Positions 56,409 to 64,000 of a stretch of DNA of 64,000 bases are shown here, piece after piece. The stretch covers positions 840,001 to 904,000 of the forward strand of contig NZ_CP024869.1 of assembly GCF_003052165.1 (NCBI RefSeq), given 5' to 3'. The notes beneath the pieces are model-generated. The model saw only the letters and a program-made list of their open reading frames with translations, was not told the origin of the DNA and searched no databases. A program made the translations under genes and the position numbers. The stretch's first letter is position 1. Every line of letters begins with the position of its first letter. Source of the stretch: Dietzia sp. JS16-p6b. Its GTDB lineage: Bacteria > Actinomycetota > Actinomycetes > Mycobacteriales > Mycobacteriaceae.

Positions 56409-56852
56409 GTGTCCACGTACACCCCCAAGCCCGGGGACGTGACGCGCGCCTGGTACGTCATCGACGCCACTGATGTGGTTCTCGGTCGACTCGCCGTCCA
56501 GGTCGCCAACATCCTCCGTGGCAAGCACAAGCCGCAGTTCGCCCCGAACGCCGACACCGGCGACTTCGTCATCATCATCAACGCCGACAAGGTCGCGATC
56601 TCGTCCAACAAGCGCGAGCGCGTGATGCATCACCGCCACTCCGGGTTCCCCGGCGGACTCAAGTCGCAGTCCCTCGGTAAGGCCATGGACACGCGCCCGG
56701 ATCGCGTCGTCGAGAAGGCCGTCAAGGGCATGCTGCCGAGCAACAAGCTCGGTCGTGCCGTCGCCTCCAAGTTGAAGGTGTACGCGGGGCCCGATCACCC
56801 GCACGCCGCCCAGCAGCCCGTGCCCTACGAGATCAAGCAGGTGGCCCAGTGA
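56409..56852 (+). CDS. rplM: 50S ribosomal protein L13
   Basis: A 147-residue protein with the L13 core [41 protein letters not shown] and [19 protein letters not shown] start at 56409 (GTGTCCACGTAC), fitting the expected L13 N-terminus. Its stop overlaps the rpsI start (GTGA). Confidence 0.97.
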   Translation: MSTYTPKPGDVTRAWYVIDATDVVLGRLAVQVANILRGKHKPQFAPNADTGDFVIIINADKVAISSNKRERVMHHRHSGFPGGLKSQSLGKAMDTRPDRVVEKAVKGMLPSNKLGRAVASKLKVYAGPDHPHAAQQPVPYEIKQVAQ

Positions 56853-57391
56853 CCGACGAGAACATCACCCCCGAGGCCGAGCTCGCCGACGACACGGTGG
56901 CGGAGCTCGCCGCCGAGGTGGCCGAGGACTACAGCGAGGCCGACTACGCCGGCGGCACCGACTACGTGGCCGACGCCGAGTCCCAGCTGGCCCCGGTCGT
57001 CTCCTCCGGTCCGGCACAGGCGGTCGGACGTCGCAAGGAGGCCGTCGCCCGCGTCCGCCTCATGCCCGGTTCCGGTCAGTTCACCCTCAACGGTCGTAGC
57101 CTCGAGGACTACTTCCCGAACAAGGTTCACCAGCAGCTCGTCAAGTCGCCGCTGGTCCTCGTCGAGCGCGAGGAGCAGTTCGACATCGTGGCACTGCTCC
57201 ACGGTGGAGGACCGTCGGGTCAGGCCGGTGCACTGCGCCTGGCGATCGCCCGTGCGCTGACCGAGTACTCCTCGGATGACCGCCCGGCGCTCAAGAAGGC
57301 CGGCTTCCTCACCCGGGACGCCCGCGCCGTCGAGCGCAAGAAGGCAGGCCTGAAGAAGGCCCGTAAGGCACCGCAGTACTCGAAGCGCTGA
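56849..57391 (+). CDS. rpsI: 30S ribosomal protein S9
   Basis: A 180-residue protein. The conserved S9 domain (about 52-180) has [42 protein letters not shown] and the basic tail [12 protein letters not shown] that reaches the P-site. The first ~50 residues are an acidic extension common in Mycobacteriales. Coupled to rplM by a 4-base overlap. Confidence 0.97.
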   Translation: MTDENITPEAELADDTVAELAAEVAEDYSEADYAGGTDYVADAESQLAPVVSSGPAQAVGRRKEAVARVRLMPGSGQFTLNGRSLEDYFPNKVHQQLVKSPLVLVEREEQFDIVALLHGGGPSGQAGALRLAIARALTEYSSDDRPALKKAGFLTRDARAVERKKAGLKKARKAPQYSKR

Positions 57392-57408
57392 TCGACGCGC
57401 TCGATATC

Positions 57409-57446
57409 CCAGAGCAGGCGCCCGCTACCGCGGGGGCCTGCTCTGG
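57409..57446 (+). terminator. Terminator after rpsI
   Basis: CCAGAGCAGGC at 57409-57419 pairs with 57436-57446, extended by CCCG/CGGG after one mismatch. It lies 17 bases after the rpsI stop. Confidence 0.8.
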
Positions 57447-57548
57447 CTCGTTTCCCGAGGGACCGCACGGCCGGGGTTATCCTTACCCGGTCCGGACCAC
57501 CCACGCCGCGTGCGGTGGCGGTCCCCCTATCCCGGAGGATCACGCATC

Positions 57549-58910
57549 ATGACCCGACTTTTCGGTACCGACGGGGTTCGCGGACTCGCCAATCAGACGC
57601 TCACGGTGGACTTGGCGGTCCGGCTCGGAGCCGCTGCCGCCGCCGTCCTCGCGAGCGAGACCCGCGCCACCGGGCCCGAGGTCGCCCCGGCCCGGCCACT
57701 GGCCGTCGTGGGCCGCGACCCCCGGGCGTCGGGGGAGATGCTGGAGGCGGCGCTCGCCGCGGGTCTGGCCAGCCAGGGGGTGGACGTGCTGTGCGTCGGG
57801 GAACTCCCGACCCCGGCCGTCGCCCATCTGACGGCCTGGCACGGTGCGGCGCTCGGGGCGGTCATCTCGGCCTCGCACAACGCGATGCCCGACAACGGCA
57901 TCAAATTCTTCGCCGCCGGCGGGCACAAGCTAGGTGACCACCTGGAGGACCGCATCGAGGATGCGCTCGCCGAGGGGAGGATCACCGGACCCACCGGGGC
58001 GGAGGTCGGCCGGATCTCACGTGCGCCGTCGGAGGACGCCCTGGACGGATACGTCCGGCACCTGCTCGACGCGACGCCGGGACGGCTGGACGGCCTCCGG
58101 GTGGTGGTCGACTGCGCCAACGGGGCGGCGAGTGTGGCGGCGCCGCGCGCCTACCGTGATGCGGGGGCGACCGTGATCGAGCTCCACTCCAGCCCCGACG
58201 GGTACAACATCAACGACGGGTGCGGCTCCACACACCTGGACGACGTGCGCGCGGCCGTCCTCGAGCACGGCGCGGATCTCGGCCTCGCGCACGACGGCGA
58301 CGCGGATCGTTGCCTGGCCGTGGACGCCTCCGGTGAGGTCGTCGACGGTGACCGGATCATGGCGATCCTCGCGCTGGCAATGCGGGACGCCGGAGAACTC
58401 GTGGAGAACACCCTCGTGGCGACGGTCATGAGCAACCTCGGCCTCAAGGTGGCGATGCAGGCCGCAGGGATCCACGTCACCGAGACCAAGGTGGGGGACC
58501 GCTACGTTCTGGAACGCCTTCGTGAGGGTGGGTACAGCCTGGGCGGCGAGCAGTCCGGTCACCTCGTCCTCCCCGCCCACGCGACCACCGGCGACGGGGT
58601 TCTCACCGGCCTTCGCATCATGGCCCGGATGGCGGAGACCGGTAGCTCCCTGGCCCAGCTCGCCGGAGTGATGACCGTGCTCCCGCAGATCCTGATCAAC
58701 GTGCCGGTGGAGAACAAGGCCGCTGTCGTGTCGTCCGCGCTGGTGGGCGACGCTGTGGCCGAGGAAGAGGCACGACTGGGGGCGACGGGCAGGGTACTGC
58801 TGCGCCCGTCGGGCACCGAGCAACTGGTCCGCGTCATGGTGGAAGCGGAGGACGCGCACTGCGCCCGCAGGGTGGCCGAGAGGTTGGCGGGACTCGTCAC
58901 CACCGTCTGA
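57549..58910 (+). CDS. glmM: Phosphoglucosamine mutase
   Basis: A 453-residue enzyme converting glucosamine-6-P to glucosamine-1-P for UDP-GlcNAc and peptidoglycan. The phosphoserine loop is [16 protein letters not shown] (Ser109), the metal loop [13 protein letters not shown], the sugar-binding GGEQSGHLV and the phosphate-binding [21 protein letters not shown] precedes the ATG. The rplM-rpsI-glmM order matches mycobacteria, and glmS follows nearby. Confidence 0.97.
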   Translation: MTRLFGTDGVRGLANQTLTVDLAVRLGAAAAAVLASETRATGPEVAPARPLAVVGRDPRASGEMLEAALAAGLASQGVDVLCVGELPTPAVAHLTAWHGAALGAVISASHNAMPDNGIKFFAAGGHKLGDHLEDRIEDALAEGRITGPTGAEVGRISRAPSEDALDGYVRHLLDATPGRLDGLRVVVDCANGAASVAAPRAYRDAGATVIELHSSPDGYNINDGCGSTHLDDVRAAVLEHGADLGLAHDGDADRCLAVDASGEVVDGDRIMAILALAMRDAGELVENTLVATVMSNLGLKVAMQAAGIHVTETKVGDRYVLERLREGGYSLGGEQSGHLVLPAHATTGDGVLTGLRIMARMAETGSSLAQLAGVMTVLPQILINVPVENKAAVVSSALVGDAVAEEEARLGATGRVLLRPSGTEQLVRVMVEAEDAHCARRVAERLAGLVTTV

Positions 58911-58913
58911 CGA

Positions 58914-58964
58914 GGCCCCGGGACCCCGGCGGCCCCGGGACCCCGGCGGCCCCGGGACCCCGGC
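58914..58964 (+). repeat. 17-bp tandem repeat, three perfect copies, after glmM
   Basis: GGCCCCGGGACCCCGGC repeats at 58914-58930, 58931-58947 and 58948-58964, starting three bases after the glmM stop. The unit is itself near-palindromic (CCCCGGG, CCCCGG), so transcripts can fold and it may double as a terminator. Confidence 0.95.
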
Positions 58965-58995
58965 GGGCCCGGGCCTGCCGGGTCATCCGGCGGGC

Positions 58996-59868
58996 TCAGC
59001 TCCCGGTGAAGCTCTTGAAGAGTCGGAGCAGCGGCGGCCCGCCGGCCGTGAGGTCGTCGTCCTCCTCGTCCAGCATCGCGTCGGTCACCGTGACGGTGTC
59101 CTTGAGCGTCTCCTCCGGGTCGGCGAACGCCGAGTAGGTCGCATCGCCCGCGAGCGTGTTCAGGAGATAACCCGCCAGCAGCGGGCGCACCGTGCGTTGT
59201 GTCCGACGATCCGGGTCCGCGAGCCCGACGTACTTGATCAACGGCGCGCCCTCGACAAGGCCGGTCTCGATGGCCTTCTCGAGACGCCGGTGCACGATCG
59301 GACCGCGCCATGCCAGGTGGATCGCCCGCGCGTCCTCGGCGTGCACGCCACCCGAGGCCGACAGCAGCAGGCCCGGCGCATCGATGGTGATCGCCCGATC
59401 GGCGGCGGACGGGACGGTCGCGGTGGGGAACGCCATCGCCACTGCGTCGATGTCGGTGCGCTGGGAGGCCAGCAGGGCGCAGACCCCGGCCCCGAGTCCG
59501 TGGCCGGCCAGACCGATGCGTCGGGGGTCCGCGCGGACCGTTCCCCGGCCGAGCCTGGCCTGGAGGACGTCCTCGATCGCGGCCGAGAGGTGGTCGGCGA
59601 AGTGCTGGTGATTCGGCCGGGGAGACCGGTCGGTCGCGGGCGCCACCACGACGAAACCCCACGAGGCGAGGTGCTTGAGCGTGTCGGTGTAGTCGCGGGG
59701 GCCCTTGGTCCAGTCGTGGGCGAAGCCCACCAGCGGGGCGGGCGACGGTGCGTCACTGGGCACGAACACGGCGCCCGGCGTCCCGGTGAAACCGAGGTCG
59801 CCCGTATCGACCCCGTAGGGGCCCCGCCGGTTCACCTTGTCGAGCAGTGCTTTGGTCTTGGTGGCCAC
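58996..59868 (-). CDS. Alpha/beta-hydrolase-fold protein lacking the nucleophile serine (Rv3438-like)
   Basis: About 290 residues with an alpha/beta-hydrolase core: PAPLVGFAHDWTKGPRDYTDTLKHLASWGFVVVAPAT, then LAGHGLGAGVCALLA where the usual GxSxG nucleophile elbow reads GHGLG, so Ser is replaced by Gly. It resembles dienelactone hydrolase/chlorophyllase-like proteins, and a similar gene sits between glmM and glmS in mycobacteria (Rv3438). Start uncertain: GTG 59868 is used; the frame reaches 59943, where it would overlap the glmS start. Catalysis is doubtful. Confidence 0.75.
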   Translation of the reverse strand: MATKTKALLDKVNRRGPYGVDTGDLGFTGTPGAVFVPSDAPSPAPLVGFAHDWTKGPRDYTDTLKHLASWGFVVVAPATDRSPRPNHQHFADHLSAAIEDVLQARLGRGTVRADPRRIGLAGHGLGAGVCALLASQRTDIDAVAMAFPTATVPSAADRAITIDAPGLLLSASGGVHAEDARAIHLAWRGPIVHRRLEKAIETGLVEGAPLIKYVGLADPDRRTQRTVRPLLAGYLLNTLAGDATYSAFADPEETLKDTVTVTDAMLDEEDDDLTAGGPPLLRLFKSFTGS

Positions 59869-59941
59869 GAGGGCCACAGTATCGCCTCCGGGGGGTCGAC
59901 GGTGCCGGGGAGTCGGGTCGGCCGGACTAGACTGATCGGCC

Positions 59942-61798
59942 ATGTGCGGAATCGTCGGATATGTCGGGCACCAGGCTGCCCTCCCTGTCGTGGTCGAGGC
60001 CCTGCGGCGGATGGAGTACCGCGGCTACGACTCCTCGGGCGTGGCCGTCCTGGACGGTTCGGGTGGGTCCCGCGTCGAGAAGAAGGAGGGCAAACTCGCC
60101 AACCTCGAGGCCGCGTTGGACTCCGCCGGCCGCGACGGTTTCCCGGGGACCACCGGGATCGGTCACACCCGCTGGGCCACCCACGGACGGCCCAGCGACC
60201 GCAATGCCCACCCGCACGTCTCCGGCGACGTGGCGATCGTGCACAACGGCATCATCGAGAACTTCGCCCCCCTGCGTGCGGAGTTGGAGGCCGCCGGGGT
60301 CGACCTGGTCTCGGACACCGACTCCGAGGTCGCCGCGCATCTGCTGGCGCGGGAGATGGGGTCCGGTCCCCACGCGGGGGACTTCGTCGCCTCGTGCCGG
60401 GCCGTTCTGAGCCGCCTCGAGGGGGCGTTCACCCTGGTCTTCAGTCACGCCGCCCACCCGGGAACCCTTGTCGCGGCCCGGCGGTCGACCCCGTTGGTGC
60501 TGGGCGTCGGTCAGGGCGAGATGTTCCTCGGTTCGGATGTCGCGGCGTTCATCGAGCACACCCGAGAGGCGGTCGAACTCGGCCAGGACAACGTGGTGGT
60601 CCTGCGGGCCGACGGCTACGAGATCACCGATCTCGCCGGTGAGCCAGCCGAAGGACGCCCGTTCCACATCGACTGGGATCTGGCCGCCGCGGAGAAGGGC
60701 GGATACGACTACTTCATGCTCAAGGAGATCGCCGAGCAGCCCGCGGCGGTCGCCGACACCCTGCTGGGACACTTCCAGGACGGTCGGATCGTGCTCGACG
60801 AGCAGCGGATCAGCGACCAGGACCTGCGGGACATCGACAAGGTCTTCATCGTGGCCTGCGGCAGCGCGTACCACTCCGGGATGGTGGCCAAGTACGCCAT
60901 CGAGCACTGGACCCGTCTGCCCTGCGAGGTCGAGATCGCCTCGGAGTTCCGCTATCGGGACCCCGTGTTGGACCGGTCCACCCTCGTGGTGGCCATCTCG
61001 CAGTCCGGTGAGACCGCCGACACCCTCGAGGCCGTCCGTCACGCCAAGTCCCAGAAGGCCCGCGTACTGGCGGTCTGCAACACCAACGGGTCGCAGATCC
61101 CGCGTGAGGCCGACGCCGTGCTCTACACCCACGCCGGCCCGGAGATCGGGGTGGCGTCCACCAAGGCGTACCTCGCCCAGATCACCGCCAACTATCTCGT
61201 CGGGCTGGCGTTGGCCCAGGCCCGCGGTACCAAGTACCCCGACGAGGTGGCGGCCGAGTTCCGTCAGCTCGAGCAGATGCCCGTCGCCATCCAGAAGGTG
61301 GTCGACTCCCTCGACCCGGTCCGCGAGATCGCCCGGGAGCTCGCCGGGTCGAAGTCGGTGTTGTTCCTCGGCCGCCACGTCGGCTACCCGACCGCCCTCG
61401 AGGGAGCGCTCAAGCTCAAGGAATTGGCGTACATGCACGCCGAGGGTTTCCCGGCGGGCGAGCTCAAGCACGGTCCGATCGCGCTGATCGAGGACGACCT
61501 GCCCGTGTTCATCGTGATGCCGCCGGTCGAGGGACGCGGGGTCCTGCACTCCAAGCTGGTGAGCAACATCCAGGAGATCCGGGCCCGTGGTGCACGGACC
61601 ATCGTGATCGCCGAGGAGGGGGACGAGGTGGTGCGACCGCTGTCGGACCACTTCATCCCGATCCCGGCGTCGACCACCCTGCTGCAACCGTTGCTCGCGA
61701 CGATCCCCTACCAGGCCTTCGCCGCCGAGGTCGCCGCCGCCCGCGGCTACGACGTGGACAAGCCCCGCAATCTCGCCAAATCCGTCACTGTGGAGTGA
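59942..61798 (+). CDS. glmS: Glutamine-fructose-6-phosphate aminotransferase
   Basis: A 618-residue enzyme making glucosamine-6-P, the first step of amino-sugar synthesis feeding GlmM. The N-terminal glutaminase has the nucleophile Cys2 (MCGIVGYVG), RRMEYRGYDSSGVA and GIGHTRWATHG. Two SIS isomerase domains follow (FIVACGSAYHSGMVAKYAIE, AISQSGETADTLEA, FLGRHVGYPTALEGALKLKE). The conserved C-terminus DKPRNLAKSVTVE is intact. Confidence 0.97.
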   Translation: MCGIVGYVGHQAALPVVVEALRRMEYRGYDSSGVAVLDGSGGSRVEKKEGKLANLEAALDSAGRDGFPGTTGIGHTRWATHGRPSDRNAHPHVSGDVAIVHNGIIENFAPLRAELEAAGVDLVSDTDSEVAAHLLAREMGSGPHAGDFVASCRAVLSRLEGAFTLVFSHAAHPGTLVAARRSTPLVLGVGQGEMFLGSDVAAFIEHTREAVELGQDNVVVLRADGYEITDLAGEPAEGRPFHIDWDLAAAEKGGYDYFMLKEIAEQPAAVADTLLGHFQDGRIVLDEQRISDQDLRDIDKVFIVACGSAYHSGMVAKYAIEHWTRLPCEVEIASEFRYRDPVLDRSTLVVAISQSGETADTLEAVRHAKSQKARVLAVCNTNGSQIPREADAVLYTHAGPEIGVASTKAYLAQITANYLVGLALAQARGTKYPDEVAAEFRQLEQMPVAIQKVVDSLDPVREIARELAGSKSVLFLGRHVGYPTALEGALKLKELAYMHAEGFPAGELKHGPIALIEDDLPVFIVMPPVEGRGVLHSKLVSNIQEIRARGARTIVIAEEGDEVVRPLSDHFIPIPASTTLLQPLLATIPYQAFAAEVAAARGYDVDKPRNLAKSVTVE

Positions 61799-61832
61799 CC
61801 CGCCCCCGGGTCCGAGGAAGGACGTGGACATC

Positions 61833-63365
61833 ATGTTGCGCGCGCATCCGGTCGAGGCGATCCGATCCGCGGAGCGCCCGCTCATCGAGGCCGCCGAGGC
61901 CGCGGGGGAACCCGACGCCGTGATGCGCCGCGCCGCATCGGGGGTCGCCCACCACACCGCGGCGCTCCTGCGGAGGCGGACCGGAGGGGTCTACGGTCGC
62001 TCGGTCGTGCTGCTCGTGGGCACCGGGGACAACGGCGGTGACGCCCTCTACGCCGGCGCGGCCCTGCGTGGGCGGGGGTGTCGGGTGGAGGCCGTCCTCC
62101 TCGACCCCGACCGGGTCCACGCGCGGGCGCTGCGGGCCCTGCGCGGTGCCGGGGGTCGGGTGACCACCGGCGGGGTCGACGCGGTCTGCGGCGCGGCGGC
62201 CGCGCCGGACGTGGTGATCGACGGCGTCGTGGGGCTCGCGGGATCCGGCCCGCTGCGGGAGCCCGCGGCGGCGACGGTCGCCGCGCTCACCCGGGCCGGG
62301 TCGCCTTTCCTGGCGGTGGACCTGCCGAGCGGGGTGGACGCCGACACCGGCACGGTGCACGACGCACACGTCCGGGCAGACGTCACCGTCACGTTCGGGG
62401 CCCTCCGGCGCGCCCACCTGCTCGCCTCGCCCACGTGCGGCCGGGTCGAGGTGGTCGACATCGGACTGGCGGAACCCGCCTCGGGACCGCTGACGGTGTA
62501 CCGGCCCGACCCGTCAGAGGTGGGCCGGGCCTGGCCGGTCCCCGGGCCGGAGGACGACAAGTACACCCAGGGCGTGGTGGCCATCCGGGCGGGATCCGGC
62601 CGGTTCCCCGGAGCGGCCGTGCTGTGCGCCTCGGCCGCGGTGGCGGCCACGTCGGGGATGGTCCGGTACGTCGGCTCCGGAGCGGCTGACGTACTCGCCG
62701 CTCGCCCGGAGGTGGTGTGTCACCCGTCGGTCGCCGAGACCGGGACCGCGCAGTCCTGGGTCGTGGGACCGGGAGCCGGGACCGGGGCGGCGGCGGTCGC
62801 CGACATCGAGGCGATCCTGGCCCGGGCGCGACCGACCGTCCTGGATGCCGACGCACTGACCTGCATCGCGAGCCATCCCGTGGTGCTGCGGAGTGCGAGG
62901 GCCCCGGTACTGCTCACCCCCCACGCCGGGGAGTTCGACAGGCTGACCGGGGGGTGGGACCGGTCGGATCGGCCGGGCGCCCTGCGCAGGTACGTCTCGG
63001 ATCTGCGCAACCGGGGGATCCCGGCGACGGTGCTGCTCAAGGGGCGGGTGACGCTCGTCGACGACGGGCAGACCGCCTGGTCGGTCGACCCGGGCTCCTC
63101 CTGGGCCGCGACGGCGGGATCCGGGGACGTGTTGTCCGGGATGGCCGGCGCCCTGCTCGCGAACGGTCTGGGCGGGGGCGGCGTGGGGTACGGCGACACG
63201 GATTCCGGTGGGGAGGTCGCGTGGTCGGCGGTCGCCGCCGCGGTGGTCCACGGCGAGGCCGCGCGGTTCGCGGCGCGGCGCACGGGCGGTCCCGGTGCGC
63301 CGATCGGCGCCGGGGATCTGGTGCGTGCGGTCCCGACGGCGATCTCCGCGATCCGCGGAGCGTGA
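61833..63365 (+). CDS. nnr: Bifunctional NAD(P)HX epimerase / ADP-dependent dehydratase
   Basis: A 510-residue repair enzyme that restores hydrated NADH/NADPH. The N-terminal YjeF_N domain (about 1-215) has VVLLVGTGDNGGDALYAGAAL and VVIDGVVGLAGSGPLREP. The C-terminal YjeF_C domain (about 225-510) has KYTQGVVAIRAGSGRFPGA, LTPHAGEFDRL and the ATAGSGDVLSGM nucleotide site. ATG 61833 fits AGGAAGG at 61815-61821 better than the GTG at 61824. Located between glmS and alr as in mycobacteria. Confidence 0.93.
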   Translation: MLRAHPVEAIRSAERPLIEAAEAAGEPDAVMRRAASGVAHHTAALLRRRTGGVYGRSVVLLVGTGDNGGDALYAGAALRGRGCRVEAVLLDPDRVHARALRALRGAGGRVTTGGVDAVCGAAAAPDVVIDGVVGLAGSGPLREPAAATVAALTRAGSPFLAVDLPSGVDADTGTVHDAHVRADVTVTFGALRRAHLLASPTCGRVEVVDIGLAEPASGPLTVYRPDPSEVGRAWPVPGPEDDKYTQGVVAIRAGSGRFPGAAVLCASAAVAATSGMVRYVGSGAADVLAARPEVVCHPSVAETGTAQSWVVGPGAGTGAAAVADIEAILARARPTVLDADALTCIASHPVVLRSARAPVLLTPHAGEFDRLTGGWDRSDRPGALRRYVSDLRNRGIPATVLLKGRVTLVDDGQTAWSVDPGSSWAATAGSGDVLSGMAGALLANGLGGGGVGYGDTDSGGEVAWSAVAAAVVHGEAARFAARRTGGPGAPIGAGDLVRAVPTAISAIRGA

Positions 63366-63394
63366 ATGGCCTCTCACGGCCAAGGTTTGGCAGA

Positions 63395-64000
63395 ATGGAC
63401 GAAATGGGTCCAATTGTCCCCCAGTCGCCGTGTCGCGTCGAGATAGACCTGGACGCGATCGAGCACAACTCCCGCGTCCTGACGCGGGCCGCCAGCGGTG
63501 CGCGCGTCATGGCCGTGGTGAAGGCGGACGCCTACGGCCACGGGGCCGTACCCGTGTCCCTCGCCGCACTGCGCGGTGGGGCGGACGCGTTGGGTGTCAC
63601 CACGATCGCCGAGGCCGTCCAGCTCCGGATGGCGGGTATCGACGCCGAGATCCTGGCCTGGTTGTTCTCGGTCGGTGACGACGTGGGCGCGGCGCTGGCC
63701 GCAGAGGTGGACCTGGCGGTCCCCAGCCCGGGACACCTCGACACGGTGCTCGACGCCGCCCGCCGGACCGGACGCCGCGCCAGGGTGACGCCCAAGATCG
63801 ACACCGGTCTCGCGCGCTCCGGCATAACCCTCGAGGAGTGGCCGGTCCTGCTCGACCGGCTCGTCGCCGCCTCCGAGGAGGGCCTCGTGGAGGTGACAGG
63901 GCTGATGGCGCACTTCGCGCACGCCGACGACCCGGGCCACCCGGTGATCGACCAGCAGGTCGCCAGGCTCCACACGTGCGTGGCGCAGGCTCGCGCCCGG
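63395..64000 (+). CDS. alr: Alanine racemase, 5' part (runs off window)
   Basis: The first ~200 residues of a fold-type III PLP racemase making D-alanine for peptidoglycan. The Schiff-base Lys is in MAVVKADAYGHGA, and RVTPKIDTGLARSGI and GLMAHFAHADDP are the family blocks. Start either ATG 63395 or ATG 63404; AAGG at 63382-63385 favours the first. The 3' half is outside the window, including the catalytic Tyr. Confidence 0.93.
   Translation, partial: MDEMGPIVPQSPCRVEIDLDAIEHNSRVLTRAASGARVMAVVKADAYGHGAVPVSLAALRGGADALGVTTIAEAVQLRMAGIDAEILAWLFSVGDDVGAALAAEVDLAVPSPGHLDTVLDAARRTGRRARVTPKIDTGLARSGITLEEWPVLLDRLVAASEEGLVEVTGLMAHFAHADDPGHPVIDQQVARLHTCVAQARAR

Overview
This window comes from a high-GC actinobacterium of the Mycobacteriales (Corynebacterium/Mycobacterium relatives). 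The signs are IdeR/DtxR-type iron boxes, an HtaA-type heme locus with a corynebacterial-style heme oxygenase, an Rpf factor behind a c-di-AMP riboswitch, SepH, and long runs of genes that, from memory, follow the order of the M. tuberculosis Rv0861c-Rv0905 and Rv3443c-Rv3433c regions. A Dietzia-like organism is my best guess, but this is inference and no taxon marker was searched.

Layout. 1-1400: 3' end of 23S rRNA, 5S rRNA and the rrn terminator. 1420-3088: a complete IS30-family element whose transposase has an unusually long N-terminus; it abuts and slightly extends malQ (to 5273, minus strand). 5463-8905: fadA-fadB beta-oxidation pair. 9091-17135: iron-controlled heme acquisition, with tandem IdeR boxes, hmuTUV, three exported HtaA-type/surface proteins, and hmuO on the other strand with its own IdeR box. 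17307-19111: a MalY/PatB-type lyase and a secreted-protein gene broken by one in-frame TAG. 19281-28592: nitrate assimilation, with narK, nasA, nasB and nnaR (HemD-like domain plus winged helix) facing nirBD.

28754-53000: core chromosome resembling Mtb Rv0861c-Rv0905. It holds the XPB helicase and its partner (frameshifted here), rpf with riboswitch, a cold-shock protein, a three-gene overlapping operon (glutaminyl cyclotransferase, MFS, DUF2771), DUF3027, DUF2530, a purine permease, an SpoU methyltransferase, a DUF6928-like gene, sepH, serC, pdxH, gltA, an FKBP, prpE, accD3-like and echA6-like genes. 52707-54691: DUF485-actP acetate uptake with a GlxR/Crp-like site. 54863-56196: a membrane protein, a very Cys/His-rich metallothionein-like protein with an AT-rich candidate operator, a tandem repeat array and tRNA-Arg(CCU). 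56409-64000: rplM-rpsI, glmM, an alpha/beta-hydrolase-like gene, glmS, nnr and the 5' part of alr.

Functionally the window links heme-iron capture (import, surface relay and cytoplasmic heme cleavage), nitrate to nitrite to ammonium reduction under a nitrite-responsive-type regulator, C2/C3 and fatty-acid carbon use (fadAB, prpE, actP, gltA, echA6), and cell-wall precursor supply (glmM, glmS, alr). The least described items are the 20-cysteine protein at 55520-55846, the multi-HTH IS30 transposase, and a recurring habit of short perfect tandem duplications at gene ends.
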